Below are positions 42,568 to 52,993 of a stretch of DNA of 64,000 bases, one piece after another (the first letter of the stretch is position 1; the number at the start of each line of letters is the position of its first letter). A program made the translations under genes and the position numbers. The notes below the pieces were generated by a model. That model worked only from the letters and a program-made list of their open reading frames with translations, was not told the DNA's origin and ran no database searches. This DNA comes from Lachnospiraceae bacterium (GTDB taxonomy: Bacteria; Bacillota; Clostridia; Lachnospirales; Lachnospiraceae). Location of the stretch: NCBI GenBank assembly GCA_017935565.1, contig JAGBHK010000008.1, positions 1 to 64,000 on the forward strand, in the 5' to 3' direction.

Positions 42568-44817
42568 CTAATAACCGTTCATAGGATTAAAATCGAATTG
42601 AACTGCCACATTTTTTAATTCTTCATCCAACTTAATAACATCTTCTAGATAATTCTTAATATCAATTATCTTGTTCTCATTAGATGATTTTATGTATATG
42701 ACTTTTCGATACAAATCATTAATTTTAGAAACGCTTGCATCTACAGGACCTATACATTTCATATCATTATAACACAAATTTGTGTTTTTTTGTTGTTTTT
42801 CAATTATCTCTTTAAGTTTATTAGATGCATTATCTAATATTTCCTGATTTTCATCAGTTATTAAAATAGCCATAATATTTCCAGCAGGTGGATAATCCAT
42901 TAATTTTCTATACATTATCTCTTGTTCATAGAACTCTTTATAATTCTGATTAGCCGATGAAACTATTGCATAATTATCAGGACTATAAGTCTGTACAACT
43001 GCTTCTCCATCCTTTTCGCCTCTTCCGGCTCTTCCCACCGCCTGCGTCAATAACTGAAAGGTTCTTTCACTGGCTCTATAATCATTTCCATACAATGATA
43101 AATCTGCCGCAATAACACCAACCAATGTAACATTAGGAAAATCATGTCCTTTTACAATCATTTGTGTGCCAACCAAAATATCCGCTTCCATATCTGCAAA
43201 AGACTCTAAAATATCCTGGTGCGCGTTTTTCTTTGAAGTGGTATCCATATCCATTCTAAGAACCTTTGCCATCGGATACTGTTTTTTCACAAAATCTTCA
43301 ACCTTTTGAGTTCCTGTTCCAAAGGCTGCAATATACTTCGACGAACATTTAGGACATTTTTCAGGCTTCTTAATAGTATATCCGCAATAATGACATTTTA
43401 AAGAGTCATCCGCCTTATGAAATGTTAATCCCACATCACAATGCGGACATTTCATTGCCTCGCCACATTTTCTGCAGGAAACAAATCCACCATAACCTCG
43501 TCGATTAATAAATAGCATTATCTGCTCTTTCTTGCTTAATCTGTCAAGAATTAGCTCATTAAGTTTATCACTAAATATGCCTCTATTGCCCTTTTCCAGT
43601 TCTTCTCTTAAGTCAACAATGTGAACTGTAGCCATCTTTGAAGATTTAGCCCTATATTCTAACTCATGTAATACATATTCACCGCTTAATGCTTTAAAAT
43701 AAGACTCTACAGACGGTGTTGCTGAACCTAAAACAACTGTTGCATTTGAAAGGGATGCTCTATATATAGCAGTTTCTCTAGCGTGATACTTTGGAATCTG
43801 CTCGCTCTTATATGATGCCTCATGCTCTTCGTCAATAATGATTAATCCCAAATTTGAAAATGGTGTAAATATAGCCGAACGAGGGCCAATCATTATATTT
43901 ACCAAACCCTTTTTTGCTCTTTCAAACTGGTCATACCTTTCACCAGCTGACATCCTTGAATTAATAATAGATACTGTATCACCAAATCTATTATAAAACC
44001 TTTTTACAGTTTGATAAGTCAACGCAATTTCTGGTATCAATACAATAACTTGTTGACCTTTTTTAATTACTTCGTCAATCACATCCAAATACACTTCTGT
44101 TTTACCGCTTCCAGTAACACCATGTATTAAATGCGCATTTTTAGGAGTCCCACCAAGACTATTTTTAATCTTATCAGCAATCTCTCTTTGTTTTTCATTA
44201 AGTTCTATTGCTTGACCTAAATCCTTTTGCTTTATACTTATTGGATTTCTATAAGCAATATTTTCTTCCACCTTAATAATTTGCTCTTTTTCAAGGCTTT
44301 TTATTACGTCAGAAGATATTTTTAAAACTTTCATTGCGTATGTGTAATCAATTTCATTGACACTAACTACTGTTTCCAATAATCTAATCTTGGCAACTGC
44401 TCGCTTTCTACCATAAACTTCCAATTTTTCATTTACAGTAGTTTCATCCGCAATGAGTTTTATCTTTCTATCCAATTTTTGATTTACCTGATACTTTACA
44501 GGTATAACCGTTTTTAAGGCCTGATTCATAGTCGAACCATATGTATTCCTGATAAACCATGCCATATTTATCAATGTAGAATTAATAGGAATTGTCTTAC
44601 TCGTAAGCCCTATAATATCTTTAATCCTACTCTCATCAAAATCTACAGTCTCTTTGATGTCTACTACATAACCCGTAGTTACTCTATTCCCATTTCCAAA
44701 AGGAATATCCACCATACTTCCTATCTGTACGCTATCTAGCATACCATCAGGAATCCTGTATGCAAACACTCTATCTAATTTTTCATGGGATATATCCACT
44801 ATTATATCTGCAAACAT
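42568..44817 (-). CDS. priA: Primosomal replication-restart helicase PriA
   Basis: 3'-5' DNA helicase that reloads the replisome at stalled forks. N-terminal 3'-DNA-binding region, Walker A GVTGSGKTEV, IIDEEH, GSATPSVESY, an eight-cysteine zinc module (CRKCGEAMKCPHCD...CHYCGY...CPKCSS), GTGTQKVED, and helicase motifs through AVGRAGRGEKDG. 749 residues from the second ATG (44817), better spaced from GAGG than the first at 44820. Starts 23 bases after folD. Confidence 0.96.
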   Translation of the reverse strand: MFADIIVDISHEKLDRVFAYRIPDGMLDSVQIGSMVDIPFGNGNRVTTGYVVDIKETVDFDESRIKDIIGLTSKTIPINSTLINMAWFIRNTYGSTMNQALKTVIPVKYQVNQKLDRKIKLIADETTVNEKLEVYGRKRAVAKIRLLETVVSVNEIDYTYAMKVLKISSDVIKSLEKEQIIKVEENIAYRNPISIKQKDLGQAIELNEKQREIADKIKNSLGGTPKNAHLIHGVTGSGKTEVYLDVIDEVIKKGQQVIVLIPEIALTYQTVKRFYNRFGDTVSIINSRMSAGERYDQFERAKKGLVNIMIGPRSAIFTPFSNLGLIIIDEEHEASYKSEQIPKYHARETAIYRASLSNATVVLGSATPSVESYFKALSGEYVLHELEYRAKSSKMATVHIVDLREELEKGNRGIFSDKLNELILDRLSKKEQIMLFINRRGYGGFVSCRKCGEAMKCPHCDVGLTFHKADDSLKCHYCGYTIKKPEKCPKCSSKYIAAFGTGTQKVEDFVKKQYPMAKVLRMDMDTTSKKNAHQDILESFADMEADILVGTQMIVKGHDFPNVTLVGVIAADLSLYGNDYRASERTFQLLTQAVGRAGRGEKDGEAVVQTYSPDNYAIVSSANQNYKEFYEQEIMYRKLMDYPPAGNIMAILITDENQEILDNASNKLKEIIEKQQKNTNLCYNDMKCIGPVDASVSKINDLYRKVIYIKSSNENKIIDIKNYLEDVIKLDEELKNVAVQFDFNPMNGY

Positions 44818-44843
44818 CATTTCACCTCATAGATTCTATGAAA

Positions 44844-45692
44844 TTAACAATTTTGGAATTCAAAAGCCTCCACACAATTGTTCATAAGCATAGCGATTGT
44901 CATTGGACCAACACCACCTGGAACAGGTGTAATAGCAGAAGCCTTATCCACTACTCTGTCAAAATCCACATCACCACATAACTTATTATTTTCATCTCTG
45001 TTAATACCAACATCAATAATAACCGCACCATCTTTTACATATGTTTCATCAACAAATTTAGGCTTACCAATAGCTACAACAAGGATATCTGCCTGCTTTG
45101 TAAGTTCCTTAATATCCTTTGTTCTTGAATGAACGGTTGTAACTGTACCATTAGCCTTAAGAAGAAGCATACCCATTGGCTTACCAACAATATTACTTCT
45201 GCCAATGATTACACAATGCTTACCATTAACATCAATATTTGTTCTTTCTAAAAGTTTCATAATTCCGTATGGTGTACATGAAATGAAACCACGTCTACCA
45301 ATAGATAATGCACCAACATTCATTGGATGGAAACCATCAACATCTTTAATTGGGTCAATTGTTTCAATAACCTTATCTTCATCAATATGCTTTGGAAGTG
45401 GAAGTTGAACCAAGATACCATTAATATCGCATCTTCCATTCAATTCTTTAATTAAATCAAGAAGTTCTTCTTCTGTTGTTTCTTCTGGCAATTCATATGC
45501 AACTGACTTAATACCAACATATTCACAAGCCTTCTTTTTATTACCTACATATACTGTAGATGCTGGATTGTTACCAACCTGAATAACCGCAAGGGAAATT
45601 TCCTTACCCTCTGCCTTATAAGCTGCAACCTTTTCCTTTACTTCGTTTTTAATATCAGCAGAAATCTGCTTTCCATCGATTAATGTAGCCAT
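44844..45692 (-). CDS. folD: Methylene-THF dehydrogenase / methenyl-THF cyclohydrolase
   Basis: Bifunctional FolD makes 10-formyl-THF from methylene-THF. Motifs: YVGNKKKACEYVGI (catalytic Lys), LVQLPLPKHID, DPIKDVDGFHP, IIGRSNIVGKPM and PVPGGVGPMT. 282 residues. AAAGGAG precedes the ATG. Separated from fhs by a 15-bp inverted repeat, so it may have its own transcript start. Confidence 0.97.
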   Translation of the reverse strand: MATLIDGKQISADIKNEVKEKVAAYKAEGKEISLAVIQVGNNPASTVYVGNKKKACEYVGIKSVAYELPEETTEEELLDLIKELNGRCDINGILVQLPLPKHIDEDKVIETIDPIKDVDGFHPMNVGALSIGRRGFISCTPYGIMKLLERTNIDVNGKHCVIIGRSNIVGKPMGMLLLKANGTVTTVHSRTKDIKELTKQADILVVAIGKPKFVDETYVKDGAVIIDVGINRDENNKLCGDVDFDRVVDKASAITPVPGGVGPMTIAMLMNNCVEAFEFQNC

Positions 45693-45745
45693 TTTTTATC
45701 TCCTTTATAAAATTACATTTTGCTAATAACTTTCGTTTATAATAT

Positions 45746-45797
45746 GAATAATTAGTGTATGTGTACGAACATCGGAGTGAGAATACACTAATTATTC
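45746..45797. repeat. 15-bp inverted repeat between fhs and folD
   Basis: GAATAATTAGTGTAT (45746-45760) and ATACACTAATTATTC (45783-45797) pair perfectly around a 22-base loop, just after the fhs stop. No T run follows on the minus strand, so it may be an attenuating or mRNA-protecting hairpin rather than a classic terminator. Confidence 0.7.
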
Positions 45798-45801
45798 TAT
45801 C

Positions 45802-47472
45802 CTAAAATAATCCTGTTATTGTACCATTCGAATCAACATCAATATTAAACGCTGCTGGAGCCTTTGGAAGTCCTGGCATTGTCATGATACTTCCTGTTAC
45901 AGCAACTACAAAGCCTGCACCTGCTGACAAATAAACCTCTCTAATATTGATTTCAAAATCTGTTGGTCGACCAAGTTTCTTTTCATCATCTGATAATGAA
46001 TACTGAGTTTTAGCCATACATACTGGAAGATGTCCATAACCCATATCCTCTATCTGCTTAATTACCTTTGTTGCCGCTGCTGAATATGTTACACCGTCTG
46101 CACCATAAATCTTTGTAGCAACTGCATTTATCTTGTCCTTAATTGGTAATTCATCTTCATAAATAACCTTGAAATTACTTTCTTTATTTTCAAGTGTATA
46201 CAATACCTTTTCGGCTAATTCTACACCGCCTTCGCCACCTTTTTCCCAAACTCTGGCAAGTGCGAATTCACAACCTCTGTCTTCGCAGAACTTCTTAACA
46301 AAATCTGTTTCTGCCTGTGTATCTGTAACAAATGAATTAAGTGTTACAACTACAGGCACACCAAATCTCTGTAAGTTCTCAATGTGTTTTTCAAGATTTA
46401 CAATACCTTTTTCCAATGCAAATAAATTCTCTTCGTTAAGGTCAACCTTTGCAACTCCGCCATTGTATTTTAACGCTCTTACTGTTGCAACAAGCACTAC
46501 TGCATCTGGCTTAAGTCCAGCCATTCTACACTTAATATCAAAGAACTTTTCCGCACCAAGGTCTGCACCAAAACCTGCTTCTGTTATAACATAATCAGCC
46601 ATTTTAAGAGCAGCCTTTGTAGCTCTTACTGAGTTACATCCATGAGCAATATTTGCAAATGGTCCACCATGAACTAATGCAGGTGTATGTTCCAATGTCT
46701 GAATCATATTTGGTTTCATTGCATCTTTAAGAAGTGCTGCCATAGCGCCAACTGCCTTTAAGTCCTTTGCAGTAACAGGCTCTCCTGCCATATTGTAAGC
46801 AACAATAATTCTACCAAGACGCGCCTTTAAATCATCCATATCATTTGCTAAACAAAGGATAGCCATAATTTCTGTAGCAACTGTAATTACAAAATGGTCT
46901 TCTCTAACAACACCATCCGTCTTTGAACCAAGACCTACAACAACATTTCTCAATACTCTATCATTCATATCAAGACATCTCTTAAACACAATATTTCTTG
47001 TATCAATGTTAAGTTCATTGCCTTGCTGAATGTGATTATCTAAAAGTGCTGCAAGTAAATTGTTTGCAGAAGTAATTGCATGGAAGTCTCCTGTAAAATG
47101 GAGATTTAAATCTTCCATAGGTACAACCTGCGAATATCCACCACCTGCTGCGCCACCTTTGATACCAAAGCATGGTCCCAGTGATGGCTCTCTAAGAGCA
47201 ATTATAGCCTTTTTATTGAGTTTACCAAAAGCCTGTCCAAGACCAACAGTAACTGTTGTCTTCCCTTCTCCTGCTGGTGTAGGATTGATAGCTGTAACTA
47301 AAACAAGTTTACCTTCTTTGTTATCCTTAATCTTTTCAAGGTATTCATCGCTAATCTTAGCCTTGTACTTTCCATACATTTCAAGATCATCTGCGTTAAC
47401 ACCAATACCTGCTGCAACTTCAGTAATCGGGAGCATTACAGCTTCCTGTGCGATTTGAATATCTGTCTTCAT
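45802..47472 (-). CDS. fhs: Formate-tetrahydrofolate ligase
   Basis: ATP-dependent formylation of THF; in acetogens and amino-acid-fermenting Clostridia it links formate to one-carbon metabolism. Motifs: [20 protein letters not shown] (P-loop), [20 protein letters not shown] and [12 protein letters not shown]. 556 residues, the usual length. GGAG precedes the ATG. It follows ftsK by 18 bases and precedes folD, an enzyme of the same pathway. Confidence 0.97.
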   Translation of the reverse strand: MKTDIQIAQEAVMLPITEVAAGIGVNADDLEMYGKYKAKISDEYLEKIKDNKEGKLVLVTAINPTPAGEGKTTVTVGLGQAFGKLNKKAIIALREPSLGPCFGIKGGAAGGGYSQVVPMEDLNLHFTGDFHAITSANNLLAALLDNHIQQGNELNIDTRNIVFKRCLDMNDRVLRNVVVGLGSKTDGVVREDHFVITVATEIMAILCLANDMDDLKARLGRIIVAYNMAGEPVTAKDLKAVGAMAALLKDAMKPNMIQTLEHTPALVHGGPFANIAHGCNSVRATKAALKMADYVITEAGFGADLGAEKFFDIKCRMAGLKPDAVVLVATVRALKYNGGVAKVDLNEENLFALEKGIVNLEKHIENLQRFGVPVVVTLNSFVTDTQAETDFVKKFCEDRGCEFALARVWEKGGEGGVELAEKVLYTLENKESNFKVIYEDELPIKDKINAVATKIYGADGVTYSAAATKVIKQIEDMGYGHLPVCMAKTQYSLSDDEKKLGRPTDFEINIREVYLSAGAGFVVAVTGSIMTMPGLPKAPAAFNIDVDSNGTITGLF

Positions 47473-47490
47473 AAATTAATCTCCATTCTT

Positions 47491-50172
47491 TTATTTGTAT
47501 TTTTCTTCAAACTCTGATAGAGTCATTAACACTTTTCTTGGCTTTGTGCCTTCTTCACTTCCTACAATTCCTTCCTGATAAAGCTGGTCTACAATTCTAG
47601 CTGCTCTATTAAATCCAACCTTAAACATCCTTTGAATCATACTTGTTGAAGCCTTTTCTTTCTCGATAACAAATCTTGCTGCATCGTAGAAATATTCATC
47701 CCTTCCATCGTCATCACCGCTCGTAGAATCCGTATTACTTGGTTGTGACTGTAAATACTCCTCTATTCTATTATCATAAACTTCATTTCCTGCTTGATTT
47801 TTCCAGAAATCAACAACCTTCTGTACTTCAGCATCTGATACAAATGCGCCTTGTAATCTCACTGGTTTTACATATCCTGACGGATAGAATAACATATCAC
47901 CATTACCAAGAAGTTTTTCTGCACCATTAGAATCTATGATAGTTCTTGAATCCACACCGGATGACACCATAAGCGCACATCTCGATGGAATATTTGCTTT
48001 AATAAGACCTGTAACTACATCAACTGAAGGTCTCTGAGTTGCAATAATCAAATGGATACCCGCTGCTCTGGCAAGCTGTGCAAGTCTACAGATCGACTCT
48101 TCTACTTCTTTTGCCGCAACCATCATAAGGTCCGCCAACTCATCAATTACTATAAGAATCTGTGGTAAACTTTCAAGAGGTTCTCCATTTTCATCTTGCA
48201 TAGTCTTTATCTTTTCATTGTAACCCTTTAGGTCTCTAACATTTACATCGGCAAACATTTTATATCTGTTTGACATTTCTGCAACTGCCCACTTCAATGT
48301 GTTTGATGCCTTTTTAGGATCTGTAACAACTGGTTGTAATAAATGAGGTATTCCATTGTATACACCAAATTCAACCACCTTTGGATCCACTATAATAAAT
48401 CTAACTTCATTAGGTGTTGCCCTAAACAAAATACTCATAATTATTGAGTTGGTAAATACTGACTTACCAGAACCTGTGGTTCCTGCAACCAACATATGTG
48501 GCATCTTTGCAATATCTCCTACCACAACATTACCTGCAATATCCATACCTGCTGGAAAAGTAAGCATTGAACCATGACTTGAAAGTTCTTTTGTTTCGAT
48601 TAAATCTCTTAAAAGTACCGAATCTCTTCCCTTATTAGGAACTTCAATACCAATAGTCGACTTACCAGGTATCGGCTCAATTCTAATGTCTGTCGCCGCC
48701 AAATTAAGTTTAATATCATCTGCTAAGGATGTGATTTTACTTAATCTTGTGCCCGTTTCTGGCTGAATTTCATATCTTGTAACCGATGGTCCCCTGCTAT
48801 AATCTGTAACAGATGCCCTTACACCAAAGTTCTCTAAAATAATTTCAAGATTTTTAGCCACTTGCTTAAGCTCAGACTGTTCGCCTAAATTAGCCTGTCT
48901 TGAACCTTTATTAAGCATAGATGTGCTTGGTAAAATGTATTTTTTATTTTTCTTTTTAGACGAACCCTGCGTTGCCACTTTTTCGCTTACAACTGCTTTT
49001 TCAGTCGACACCTTTTCTCCGCTTCTATTAACCGACGCTGTAGTTTCGAAAGGTTTTCTCGCCATAGTTCCCTTAGCTTCTTTGCTAACTATAATCTGTT
49101 CCTTTGGCTTAAATAATCCTTCTTCATCATACTGTGGTTCACTGACCTTATTATCAAACGAAGTTATCTCTTCCATATCTGCAGACGGCCTACTGGTTCT
49201 TCTTGTCTGTCTTGTAGGCTTTTCGGTTCTTTCAGCTGATGTTTCTTTGGTTTCGTACTTAGCCGTATCTACATGGCCTCTATAAACCTGTGCATATTCA
49301 GGTAATTTTTCATGAATATCTCTTATTTCATGTATGTCTTCTTCGTTTTCCCTGCCATCAGACAATTTTTGAATTCTAACGCCTTTAACTTTTTTATTAA
49401 TTCTTCTATTCTTCTTATATCTTCGCTCTTTTACAATATTTGCTGAGGTTTCTCTAATCTTTTCAACATCATTTTTTGCTGTATCATATACCTTCTTACT
49501 GCTTGTTTTTACACCACCAATAAATGATTTTTCAGTAAGGAGTATAACAGTTATTATTATCAATAATATCAATATAAAGTATGTACCAATTCCACCAAAC
49601 AATGAATATAATGCCTTTTGAATCATCGCACCGAAAATACCACCGCCCGATTTACCTGCACCGCATACCTTATAATATCCTAACACTGAAACTGAAGTAT
49701 CTTTTCCAAATTTTATCATTTGTATAAATGCACAAATTAAAATGTACATTGATACACCAGCTATCAATTTAACAATACATTTATGATTGTTTCGGTTTGA
49801 CAAGTAAAATGCAACGCCAATAAATGCGCATACTGGCAATCCGTATGCCAAAAAGCCAAACAAACCAAACATAAAGTATGAAAGGTAATCTCCAAATGGT
49901 GACAATAATCCAAAATTCGCAAGGGTAAGCAATACTGTTATAGCCAAACCTACCAACAATACTATCTCATTCTTTAACTTAATATCCTGCTCTGTAGGAA
50001 CATAAGGTTCTTTTTGAACTGGTTTATTAACTGAATTCTTTGTCACTGTGTTCTTTTTTGCTGGCGCACTTTTTTTAGCTGTAGTACTCCTCTTTACAGG
50101 TGCATTCTTCTTTGCCGTAGAACTATTTTTAGTTGTTGTTTTTCTTTTCGTCGTATTTTTTCCGTTAGCCAA
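47491..50172 (-). CDS. ftsK: DNA translocase FtsK/SpoIIIE
   Basis: Pumps chromosome DNA through the division or sporulation septum. A basic Lys/Thr-rich head (about 1-50) precedes four or five membrane helices (about 65-220), a low-complexity linker, and the RecA-like motor (Walker A GTTGSGKSVFTNS, Walker B IVIDELADLM, IATQRPSVDV). The C-terminal gamma winged-helix domain reads STSMIQRMFKVGFNRAARIV. 893 residues. TTG start with GGAGG upstream. The SpoIIIE-versus-FtsK role cannot be separated by sequence alone. Confidence 0.95.
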   Translation of the reverse strand: MANGKNTTKRKTTTKNSSTAKKNAPVKRSTTAKKSAPAKKNTVTKNSVNKPVQKEPYVPTEQDIKLKNEIVLLVGLAITVLLTLANFGLLSPFGDYLSYFMFGLFGFLAYGLPVCAFIGVAFYLSNRNNHKCIVKLIAGVSMYILICAFIQMIKFGKDTSVSVLGYYKVCGAGKSGGGIFGAMIQKALYSLFGGIGTYFILILLIIITVILLTEKSFIGGVKTSSKKVYDTAKNDVEKIRETSANIVKERRYKKNRRINKKVKGVRIQKLSDGRENEEDIHEIRDIHEKLPEYAQVYRGHVDTAKYETKETSAERTEKPTRQTRRTSRPSADMEEITSFDNKVSEPQYDEEGLFKPKEQIIVSKEAKGTMARKPFETTASVNRSGEKVSTEKAVVSEKVATQGSSKKKNKKYILPSTSMLNKGSRQANLGEQSELKQVAKNLEIILENFGVRASVTDYSRGPSVTRYEIQPETGTRLSKITSLADDIKLNLAATDIRIEPIPGKSTIGIEVPNKGRDSVLLRDLIETKELSSHGSMLTFPAGMDIAGNVVVGDIAKMPHMLVAGTTGSGKSVFTNSIIMSILFRATPNEVRFIIVDPKVVEFGVYNGIPHLLQPVVTDPKKASNTLKWAVAEMSNRYKMFADVNVRDLKGYNEKIKTMQDENGEPLESLPQILIVIDELADLMMVAAKEVEESICRLAQLARAAGIHLIIATQRPSVDVVTGLIKANIPSRCALMVSSGVDSRTIIDSNGAEKLLGNGDMLFYPSGYVKPVRLQGAFVSDAEVQKVVDFWKNQAGNEVYDNRIEEYLQSQPSNTDSTSGDDDGRDEYFYDAARFVIEKEKASTSMIQRMFKVGFNRAARIVDQLYQEGIVGSEEGTKPRKVLMTLSEFEEKYK

Positions 50173-50200
50173 TTTAGTTGCCTCCGTCTGTTATTTTTTA

Positions 50201-51070
50201 TTAGCAGAAAAATCCAATAATACAAACCGCTCCCATAATGAAACAGTAGTATGCAAAGTATTTATACTTTTTCTGTCTTACAACTTTAAGCATAGTTTTA
50301 ATACAAATATAACCAACAACTGCTGCAACTAACATTCCCACAGCATAATTAGTTATATCTGAACCTGATAAGTTTTCCTGTCCTAAATCCTTTATTTTTA
50401 AAATTGCCGCTCCTAATATTACAGGTATCGACATAATAAAAGAATACTTCACCGCGAAATTTCTATCCATCTTACTTACCAAGCATGCAACAATTGTCAT
50501 CCCAGATCTTGAGATACCTGGCAAAGTTGCTATACCTTGACATACACCTATACCAAAAGCATTTTTGTATGTCACTGTATTCTCATCTTTTTTACCTTCA
50601 TGAGTTAAGTCCGCAATCAAAAGCAATACACCTGTAATTAAAAGACAAATTCCAGGTATAATAATCGCTTTAGAAGCATTTTCTATCACATCATCAAATA
50701 AAATACCCATAATTCCCGTAGGTATAGTTGTAATGATAATCATCATTGCAAATCTTCTATAAGGTGTGCTTATTACCTTGTGATAGTTAGTTGACTCTTT
50801 TTTTATTTTATTTTTAACAAATATGCCAACATTCTTTAACGAGTCAATTACTATTCCAAAGCCATTGACAAAAAGTTCCTTAATATCATTAAAAAAAGCT
50901 ATAAACACTGCGATTAAAGTTCCTAAATGAAGCAACACATCAAACGCAATGCCCACATCCTTCAGTCCAAAAAAATGTTTGAAAATAGCCAAGTGTCCCG
51001 AACTACTTATTGGCAAAAATTCGGCAACGCCTTGAATAAATCCCATTATTATCGATTCAAAAAGATTCAT
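50201..51070 (-). CDS. uppP: Undecaprenyl-diphosphatase (BacA/UppP)
   Basis: Recycles undecaprenyl diphosphate to the monophosphate at the membrane, complementing UppS. Motifs: GFIQGVAEFLPISSSGHLAI and TLPGISRSGMTI, both diagnostic. 289 residues with seven to eight membrane helices. GGAGG precedes the ATG. Starts the downstream series with ftsK (28-base gap). Confidence 0.97.
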   Translation of the reverse strand: MNLFESIIMGFIQGVAEFLPISSSGHLAIFKHFFGLKDVGIAFDVLLHLGTLIAVFIAFFNDIKELFVNGFGIVIDSLKNVGIFVKNKIKKESTNYHKVISTPYRRFAMMIIITTIPTGIMGILFDDVIENASKAIIIPGICLLITGVLLLIADLTHEGKKDENTVTYKNAFGIGVCQGIATLPGISRSGMTIVACLVSKMDRNFAVKYSFIMSIPVILGAAILKIKDLGQENLSGSDITNYAVGMLVAAVVGYICIKTMLKVVRQKKYKYFAYYCFIMGAVCIIGFFC

Positions 51071-51150
51071 ATATCCTCCAACTTAATGTGCATAATTTTT
51101 CATAATATATTTTACTATTATTCTTACTTTAATTCAACCAAAATTATTCT

Positions 51151-51203
51151 AAAAAAACACAAAGAATCTCTAAATTTTCAACATATTGCCGAAAATTTAG
51201 AGA
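51151..51203 (-). terminator. Terminator of the GH43 gene
   Basis: 13-bp stem TCTCTAAATTTTC / GAAAATTTAGAGA (51167-51179 with 51191-51203). On the minus strand TTCTTTGTGTTTTTTT follows. Confidence 0.9.
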
Positions 51204-51219
51204 CTCCTTTTATAATAAC

Positions 51220-52734
51220 TTATTCAATTACATTTACCCTAAAGAAATCAAAATCTACATATCCACCATTTTCAATGGTAGCGTAATTAAACAAACCAAT
51301 TCTGTAGCCCATAAAATGGTCCAAAGTATAAAGCATCTTAACACTTGCACCTATCAAACTATAGTTTTCACCATCTTTTGAATAATAAAAATCTGCAATG
51401 TCTCTGCTATTTTCAAAATCAAAAAAGATTTTCAAATATACCCTTGGCATTTCCGTTTCTACTTGTTCAAGTACAAACTCGCCACCAACACCATCCTTTA
51501 CAGTCATTGTAATAAATGTTTTTCCATTTTCTTTTTTCACACCAACCGTTCCAAATCTAGACTGTAATGCAACAATGCCTGCATAATCGCCGTCCTTCAT
51601 ACCTTCAGTTTCTATAGCTACTGTTACCTCAAACTTTGGTCCAACAGTACGCTGCGTCAATGTATTTCTTGCACTTAAGACACAATTCGTGAGTCCTACT
51701 GTCTTCAATCTAAGATATCCTGGTCGTTCAGTAACAGACCAACTATCATTATCAGGATTATGGTTCCACTGCCATTGCTTTATCAATTCATTTTTTTCAT
51801 AACTAAACTCATCATCGCAAACAATAAACGATGTTTTACACTCATCAAATGGTACTTCTAATACTTGCGGTGTTTTTCCATCAACGCCTATTACTGGCCA
51901 ACCGCCTTCCCATTTCACTGGTAATAAATGCGGAATTCTACCTACTGCATCATGGTCTTGGAATAATATAGAATACCAATCACCACTTGGTGTATCAAAC
52001 AATGCGCCTTGCGCAATACCTTTATTGTAATATCCCATATTGTCATCAAACAGTACTTTTCTTTCGTATTCTCCTAAAAGCCCATTACTTCTATAACATA
52101 CAACTCTTCTTCTTCCTGCACATTCCTCACTTCCAAAAGGCCATTCAATAAACATCAGATAGTAATACCCATCTTTTTTATATGCATGAACTCCCTCGCA
52201 TCGAAGAGAAATTCCTTCTTTTTGTGTCGAAAGAAGAATTCTGTCAACACCACCTTCTTTTATGCCAGACAAATCTTTTTCTAATTCTACTATCCTGATT
52301 TCTCCGCATCCCGATAAAATATACGGTGTATCACCATCAAAAATAATTGATGGGTCATGCATTAATTGATTAATTCTTACCACATTCCAGTTTGATTTTT
52401 CTATATCGTCCGTAGTAAAAATAAGAGTTTGGTCAATATTTCCGCAACTACATGCTGCATAAAAATAATCATCGTGTTTTCCCAAACATGTAGCCCATTG
52501 ATTCTGACCGTACATATTCTGACCATTTTGCAATGTTGCTTTTGCATTATCAGATGTAATATCAAATAAATATGATACAATCTCCCAATTTTTTAAGTCC
52601 TTTGACTTTAATATAGGTGCGCCAGGACTCATATGCATAGTCGTGCTGACCATATAAAATGTATCATCAACTCTTAGTACATCTATGTCTGGCAAATCCG
52701 CATAAAACAAAGGGTTCTTTACTATAGTACTCAC
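51220..52734 (-). CDS. Glycoside hydrolase family 43 (xylosidase/arabinosidase-like)
   Basis: Five-bladed propeller hydrolase for xylan- or arabinan-derived oligosaccharides. N-terminal KNPLFYADLPDIDVLRVDD holds the likely general base Asp, MHDPSIIFD the second Asp, and RCEGVHAYKKDGYYYLM the acid Glu. The C-terminal about 190 residues are a concanavalin-like beta-sandwich typical of GH43 xylosidases (DNDSWSVTERPGYLRLKT). No signal peptide, so it acts on imported oligosaccharides. GTG at 52734 (AGAGG 8 bases upstream) gives 504 residues. Single-gene unit with its own terminator; no transporter beside it. Confidence 0.88.
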   Translation of the reverse strand: MSTIVKNPLFYADLPDIDVLRVDDTFYMVSTTMHMSPGAPILKSKDLKNWEIVSYLFDITSDNAKATLQNGQNMYGQNQWATCLGKHDDYFYAACSCGNIDQTLIFTTDDIEKSNWNVVRINQLMHDPSIIFDGDTPYILSGCGEIRIVELEKDLSGIKEGGVDRILLSTQKEGISLRCEGVHAYKKDGYYYLMFIEWPFGSEECAGRRRVVCYRSNGLLGEYERKVLFDDNMGYYNKGIAQGALFDTPSGDWYSILFQDHDAVGRIPHLLPVKWEGGWPVIGVDGKTPQVLEVPFDECKTSFIVCDDEFSYEKNELIKQWQWNHNPDNDSWSVTERPGYLRLKTVGLTNCVLSARNTLTQRTVGPKFEVTVAIETEGMKDGDYAGIVALQSRFGTVGVKKENGKTFITMTVKDGVGGEFVLEQVETEMPRVYLKIFFDFENSRDIADFYYSKDGENYSLIGASVKMLYTLDHFMGYRIGLFNYATIENGGYVDFDFFRVNVIE

Positions 52735-52824
52735 TATAATCACCTCTCACACATTAAATCTATATCTATTATAAATAATAAAAGAGAAATCTACAAGAGG
52801 TTTTTTAATTATGTTTTTGCTTTA

Positions 52825-52903
52825 CGAATACCACGTCAGTCCGCAGGCAAATGCCTGCTCCCGCGCGGTATTCGCCAAATGACGACATATATGTCGTCAT
52901 TTG
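52825..52903. repeat. GC-rich nested hairpin and 28-bp perfect palindrome (REP-like)
   Basis: CGAATACC/GGTATTCG (52825-52832 with 52867-52874) encloses GCAGGCA-AA-TGCCTGC (52843-52858). Directly next to it lies a 28-bp perfect palindrome CAAATGACGACATA/TATGTCGTCATTTG (52876-52903). Much richer in G+C than the surroundings. No ORF. It sits between the pnp terminator and the GH43 start. Confidence 0.85.
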
Positions 52904-52908
52904 AAGAT

Positions 52909-52969
52909 AAAAAGAAAAGACTATGTAACCTTGCAAGCAAGTACATAGCCTTCCCTTTTTATCTTTTAA
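52909..52969 (-). terminator. Terminator of rpsO-pnp
   Basis: CTATGTA-AC-CTTGC-AA-GCAAG-TACATAG (52921-52948) hairpin with a 2-base bulge; TCTTTTCTTTTTATC follows on the minus strand. Confidence 0.85.
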
Positions 52970-52993
52970 AGCAACTCAACGTCGCTTGGCTCA

